Notes under the pieces: generated by a model
Database searches by the model: none
What the model was told of the DNA's origin: nothing
What the model saw: only the letters and a program-made list of their open reading frames with translations
NCBI GenBank assembly: GCA_938003855.1
Contig: CALKXD010000218.1
Coordinates: 1-64,000 of the forward strand
Length of the DNA: 64,000 nt
Direction: 5' to 3'
Source: an uncultured Granulosicoccaceae bacterium
GTDB taxonomy: Bacteria > Pseudomonadota > Gammaproteobacteria > Granulosicoccales > Granulosicoccaceae
Translations under genes and position numbers: made by a program
Part shown: piece by piece, positions 61,270-64,000 of the stretch
Layout of the letters: every line of letters starts with the position of its first letter
How positions within the stretch are numbered: the first letter of the stretch is position 1

Positions 61270-61938
61270 ATGGCAGACCCGTCTGATCAACCGGTGGACT
61301 GGACTCACAGCACGGTCGGCAAGCTCGACCGTGGCTTGCAGCCTGTCGAAGATATAGCCAACCTGATTGCCGCGGTGGCGATCTTCATACTGATGCTGCT
61401 CGGCACAGCGCAGATTGTTCTGCGCACGGTGTTCAATTCACCGATTGCCGGCTATATCGACCTGGTCGAGCTCTCCATGGCGGGAATGGCGTTTATGGGG
61501 GCTGCCTACTGCCAGCGACTCGGTGCGCACATACGCATGGAAATCCTGGTGTCGCACCTGCGTGGCCGGTGGCTGTGGGCATTTGAAGTCTTTGGCACCC
61601 TGGTGGCGATGATCATCATCGGCGTATTGGTCTGGTATGGCTGGGGCCACTTTCTGCGTTCTTATCAATTGGGGGATACCACCATTGATGCAGAGTACCC
61701 GGTCTGGCCGTCCAAGCTGCTGGTGCCGATAGCCTTTGCTTTGTGGTGGCTGCGACTGAGTGTTCAGCTGGTCGGGTCCCTTCGCCTGTTGCACAATCCA
61801 GCTCTTGAGCCTGCCGGTGTTGCGGTTATTCAGGATGTACGCAGTGTGGCAAAGGACGAAATACAAGAAGCGCTTGGCGAACCTGTCGATCATCTTGTAG
61901 CGCCGGACAACACCGCCACCAACAGAGAAGCCGAATGA
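61270..61938 (+). CDS. dctQ: TRAP transporter small permease (DctQ family)
   Basis: 222-residue membrane protein with four spans: IANLIAAVAIFILMLLGTAQIVLRTVF, LVELSMAGMAFMGAAYC, VFGTLVAMIIIGVLVWYGW and LLVPIAFALWWLRLSVQLVGSL. The QRLGAHIRMEILV segment is characteristic. An unusually long cytoplasmic C-tail (about 180-222) is present. ATGA overlap with the large-subunit gene (61935-61938). Confidence 0.88.
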   Translation: MADPSDQPVDWTHSTVGKLDRGLQPVEDIANLIAAVAIFILMLLGTAQIVLRTVFNSPIAGYIDLVELSMAGMAFMGAAYCQRLGAHIRMEILVSHLRGRWLWAFEVFGTLVAMIIIGVLVWYGWGHFLRSYQLGDTTIDAEYPVWPSKLLVPIAFALWWLRLSVQLVGSLRLLHNPALEPAGVAVIQDVRSVAKDEIQEALGEPVDHLVAPDNTATNREAE

Positions 61939-63257
61939 TCATAGGTATCGGTTTCGATGACCCGTTTCTGGTCGGGCTGATCGGCCTGGGCCTGATCTTC
62001 ATTCTGGTGCTGCTGGGTGTCCGCGTTGTGTTTGCGGCTTCAGTAGTCGGTCTGCTCGGTCTGGTTGAACTGCTTGGCTGGGGACCTGCGGCGGGCATCG
62101 CCGGTACCATTCCGCATTCTAAATCATCGGTCTACGCGCTCAGTGTGTTGCCAATGTTTATTTTTATCGGGTTCCTTGCCTTTCACGCAGGCATGACTCA
62201 GCAATTGTTTGATGCCGCCCGCAAGTGGGTTGGCTGGGTCCCCGGTGGACTCGCGGTAGCAACGGTTTTTGCCACCGCAGGCTTCGCGGCGGTGTCGGGT
62301 GCGTCGACAGCTACCGCCGCAGTGTTCTCACGCGTTGCTATACCGGAGATGCTGAAATACGGTTACGACAAAAAACTCAGTGCCGGTGTGGTTGCCGCTG
62401 GTGGCACTCTGGCATCTCTTATTCCACCGTCGGCAATACTGGTGATATACGCCATCATCGTCGAGGAATCCGTCGGTCAGTTATTGCTGGCTGGCTTTTT
62501 ACCCGGTCTGGTATCGGCTCTAATCTATGCCGCTATCATCATCTGCTGGGCCACTGTTAAACCGGCCGATGCACCGGCGGTAACCGGATACACCTGGAAA
62601 CAACGCTTCCTGGCGCTACCCGGTATATCGCCGATATTTCTGGTGGTGTTTATAATTATGTCGGCCATCTATCAAGGGTGGGCGACACCGACCGAAGCCG
62701 GTGCTCTTGGTGCGATGGTGGTGTTTTTACTGGCATTGATGAAAGGCACGCGGGTTACCACTATTCGCAGCGCACTGATGGAGTCTGCCAAACTCACGGT
62801 AATGATTTTTTCATTGATCTGGGGTGTGCTGATTTTCGTGCGATTCCTGGGGTTTTCCGGTCTGCCGGAAGCGTTTACCAGCTGGATCGTCGGCCTTGAT
62901 GCTTCACCTATGACGATCATGATCTGCATCCTGCTGGCCTATGCGGTACTGGGTATGTTTATGGACGCCATCGGCATGTTATTGCTGACGCTGCCGGTCG
63001 TGTATCCCGCGGTACTTGCACTAGGGTTCGACTCAATCTGGTTCGGCATTATCGTGGTAAAGATGGCAGAGGTCTGCCTGATCACACCGCCTATCGGGCT
63101 GAACTGCTTTGTTGTTAACGGGGTACGCCCGGACATTTCACTGTCCGATGTGTTTCGCGGCATAGCGCTGTTTTTTGTCGCGGATGTCATCACAATCGGA
63201 TTACTGCTGGCGTTTCCTGAAATAGTCACCTGGCTGCCCAACCTGATGAAAAACTAA
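61935..63257 (+). CDS. dctM: TRAP transporter large permease (DctM family)
   Basis: 440-residue polytopic protein with about 12 spans, the Na+-coupled transport subunit. Landmarks are LPMFIFIGFLAFHAG, AAVSGASTATAAVFSRVAIPEMLKYGYDKKLSAGVVAAGGTLASLIPPSAILVIYAIIVEESVGQLLLAGFLPG and the C-terminal VCLITPPIGLNCFVVNGV. Family DctM-like. It works with DctQ and the binding protein. Confidence 0.92.
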   Translation: MIIGIGFDDPFLVGLIGLGLIFILVLLGVRVVFAASVVGLLGLVELLGWGPAAGIAGTIPHSKSSVYALSVLPMFIFIGFLAFHAGMTQQLFDAARKWVGWVPGGLAVATVFATAGFAAVSGASTATAAVFSRVAIPEMLKYGYDKKLSAGVVAAGGTLASLIPPSAILVIYAIIVEESVGQLLLAGFLPGLVSALIYAAIIICWATVKPADAPAVTGYTWKQRFLALPGISPIFLVVFIIMSAIYQGWATPTEAGALGAMVVFLLALMKGTRVTTIRSALMESAKLTVMIFSLIWGVLIFVRFLGFSGLPEAFTSWIVGLDASPMTIMICILLAYAVLGMFMDAIGMLLLTLPVVYPAVLALGFDSIWFGIIVVKMAEVCLITPPIGLNCFVVNGVRPDISLSDVFRGIALFFVADVITIGLLLAFPEIVTWLPNLMKN

Positions 63258-63273
63258 TGATCGGAACCGCGCT

Positions 63274-63768
63274 ATGAAGCTTGCTGTTACTTTGCCACTC
63301 GCGACTGCCGCATCTATAGTCGATGATGCTCTGCTTGCGGCACGACAAGAATCACTGTTACCGACAACTGTCGTCGTCCTGGATGGCGGCGGTAAACTGC
63401 TGGCAATGAAGAGCGAAGACGGCTCCGGTTTGTTGCGTTTCGACGTTGCTTTTGGAAAAGCGTGGGGGGCGTTGGGCATGGGCATGTCCAGCCGATTGAT
63501 CCGTGACCGGCTTTGCGCCCGGCCGGTGTTCCAAAACTCGTTAATTGCGGCATCAGAGGGGCAATTAGTGCCTGTCCCCGGAGGGGTGCTCATCGAAGAT
63601 AAAGACGGCTATACCATTGGTGCGGTAGGGATCAGTGGTGATACCTCTGAGAAAGACGAATACTGTGCGATCACTGCTATCCGCAAAGCAGGACTCCACA
63701 GTGAGCCAAAGAACATCGACGAAAACTGGCGCACGTCTACTCTGTCCGATCACGAAAAACGGAACTAG
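63274..63768 (+). CDS. GlcG/HbpS-family protein
   Basis: 164-residue haem-binding/GlcG-like domain protein. The first part, DDALLAARQESLLPTTVVVLDGGGKLLAMKSEDGSGLLRFDVAFGKAWGALGMGMSS, and the later VPGGVLIEDKDGYTIGAVGISGDTSEKDEYCAITAI show the family pattern. HbpS binds haem in redox sensing; GlcG accompanies glycolate genes. The biochemical role remains unclear. It starts 16 bases after dctM and probably belongs to the TRAP operon, hinting at 2-hydroxyacid use. Confidence 0.87.
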   Translation: MKLAVTLPLATAASIVDDALLAARQESLLPTTVVVLDGGGKLLAMKSEDGSGLLRFDVAFGKAWGALGMGMSSRLIRDRLCARPVFQNSLIAASEGQLVPVPGGVLIEDKDGYTIGAVGISGDTSEKDEYCAITAIRKAGLHSEPKNIDENWRTSTLSDHEKRN

Positions 63769-64000
63769 CCGTGGCCATTTCGTGTATCCACTCGCTGATC
63801 AAAGTGCCGGGTATTGGTCTGCAGGCGCGGCCTGGTCGCGTCCGCTTTATTGATAAGCGTCAGAGTGGGGCGTCCAAGGTATTCCTCCGGCAGCAGCATC
63901 AGTCGGACAAAGCGGGTAGAGATCCGGTCAACTGCGGTCGCCTTCACCGGTGCATTGGCTTCTTCAAACCACGCCTTGCCCGGTGTCATATCGTCAGCAC
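63765..64000 (-). CDS. C-terminal end of a gene running off the right edge (possibly cupin-like)
   Basis: On the minus strand the frame is open from the window edge to a TAG at 63765-63767, about 77 codons. The visible end contains GKAWFEEANAPVKATAV, RFVRLMLLPEEYLGRPT and LTLINKADATRPRLQTN. It resembles in a general way the last strands of cupin-fold proteins, with an early acidic WFEE turn, but I cannot name the family. It converges on the GlcG-like gene with a 4-base overlap. No start is visible. Confidence 0.5.
   Translation of the reverse strand, partial: ADDMTPGKAWFEEANAPVKATAVDRISTRFVRLMLLPEEYLGRPTLTLINKADATRPRLQTNTRHFDQRVDTRNGHG

Overview
The window reads as a chromosomal stretch from a heterotrophic, Gram-negative, probably marine proteobacterium, most likely gammaproteobacterial. 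It is moderately GC-rich by eye and densely coded. Three kinds of ABC sugar importer, one TRAP importer, LacI, LysR and PadR regulators, a secreted GH12 glucanase, a sulfatase-maturing enzyme and a surface Ca-binding repeat protein fit a bacterium living on dissolved or algal polysaccharide. The taxonomic placement is inference; no rRNA or tRNA gene was seen.

Layout. 0.1-10 kb: GNAT acetyltransferase, secreted GH12 glucanase, gamma-glutamyltransferase-like hydrolase, a truncated haemoglobin with a SAP-like tail, and a minus-strand group of ROK sugar kinase, CutC, fused aconitase X and (separately) an FAD monooxygenase. 10.4-16 kb: a MalEFGK-type sugar importer followed by a true formylglycine-generating enzyme. 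16-20.2 kb: MDR oxidoreductase, DUF6166 pair, fatty-acid-hydroxylase-like membrane protein, and a MOSC protein tightly coupled to a phthalate-dioxygenase-type reductase. 20.3-25.5 kb: a small surface-polysaccharide operon (AsnB-like, GT2, flippase, alpha/beta hydrolase). 25.5-30 kb: a scar with LysR and transposase remnants, then SDR, PadR, P450 and a 168-bp palindromic MITE-like element. 30-34.8 kb: three thiamine-diphosphate enzyme genes and an unrecognised, internally duplicated protein.

34.8-55.5 kb is the most coherent part. Four copies of the perfect palindrome GTTACCGGTAAC lie in front of (1) a LacI gene and an RbsACB-type importer, (2) a second Rbs/Frc-type importer, (3) a UgpC/MalEFG-type importer continuing into cytochrome b561 and a gluconolactonase-like gene, and (4) the divergent pair D-2-hydroxyacid dehydrogenase/L-idonate dehydrogenase versus 5-ketogluconate reductase/gluconokinase/beta-hydroxyacid dehydrogenase. 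The palindrome resembles the site used by enterobacterial GntR/IdnR. Together with the enzyme set this points to one LacI-controlled aldonate/ketoaldonate (gluconate-idonate type) regulon with three importers of two structural classes and two LacI paralogues.

55.6-64 kb: a bidirectional terminator, a secreted protein with ten 28-residue Asp-rich repeats and a CTERM-like tail, a 0.9-kb stretch with little coding evidence, and a LysR-TRAP-GlcG/HbpS locus. A further minus-strand gene runs off the right edge.
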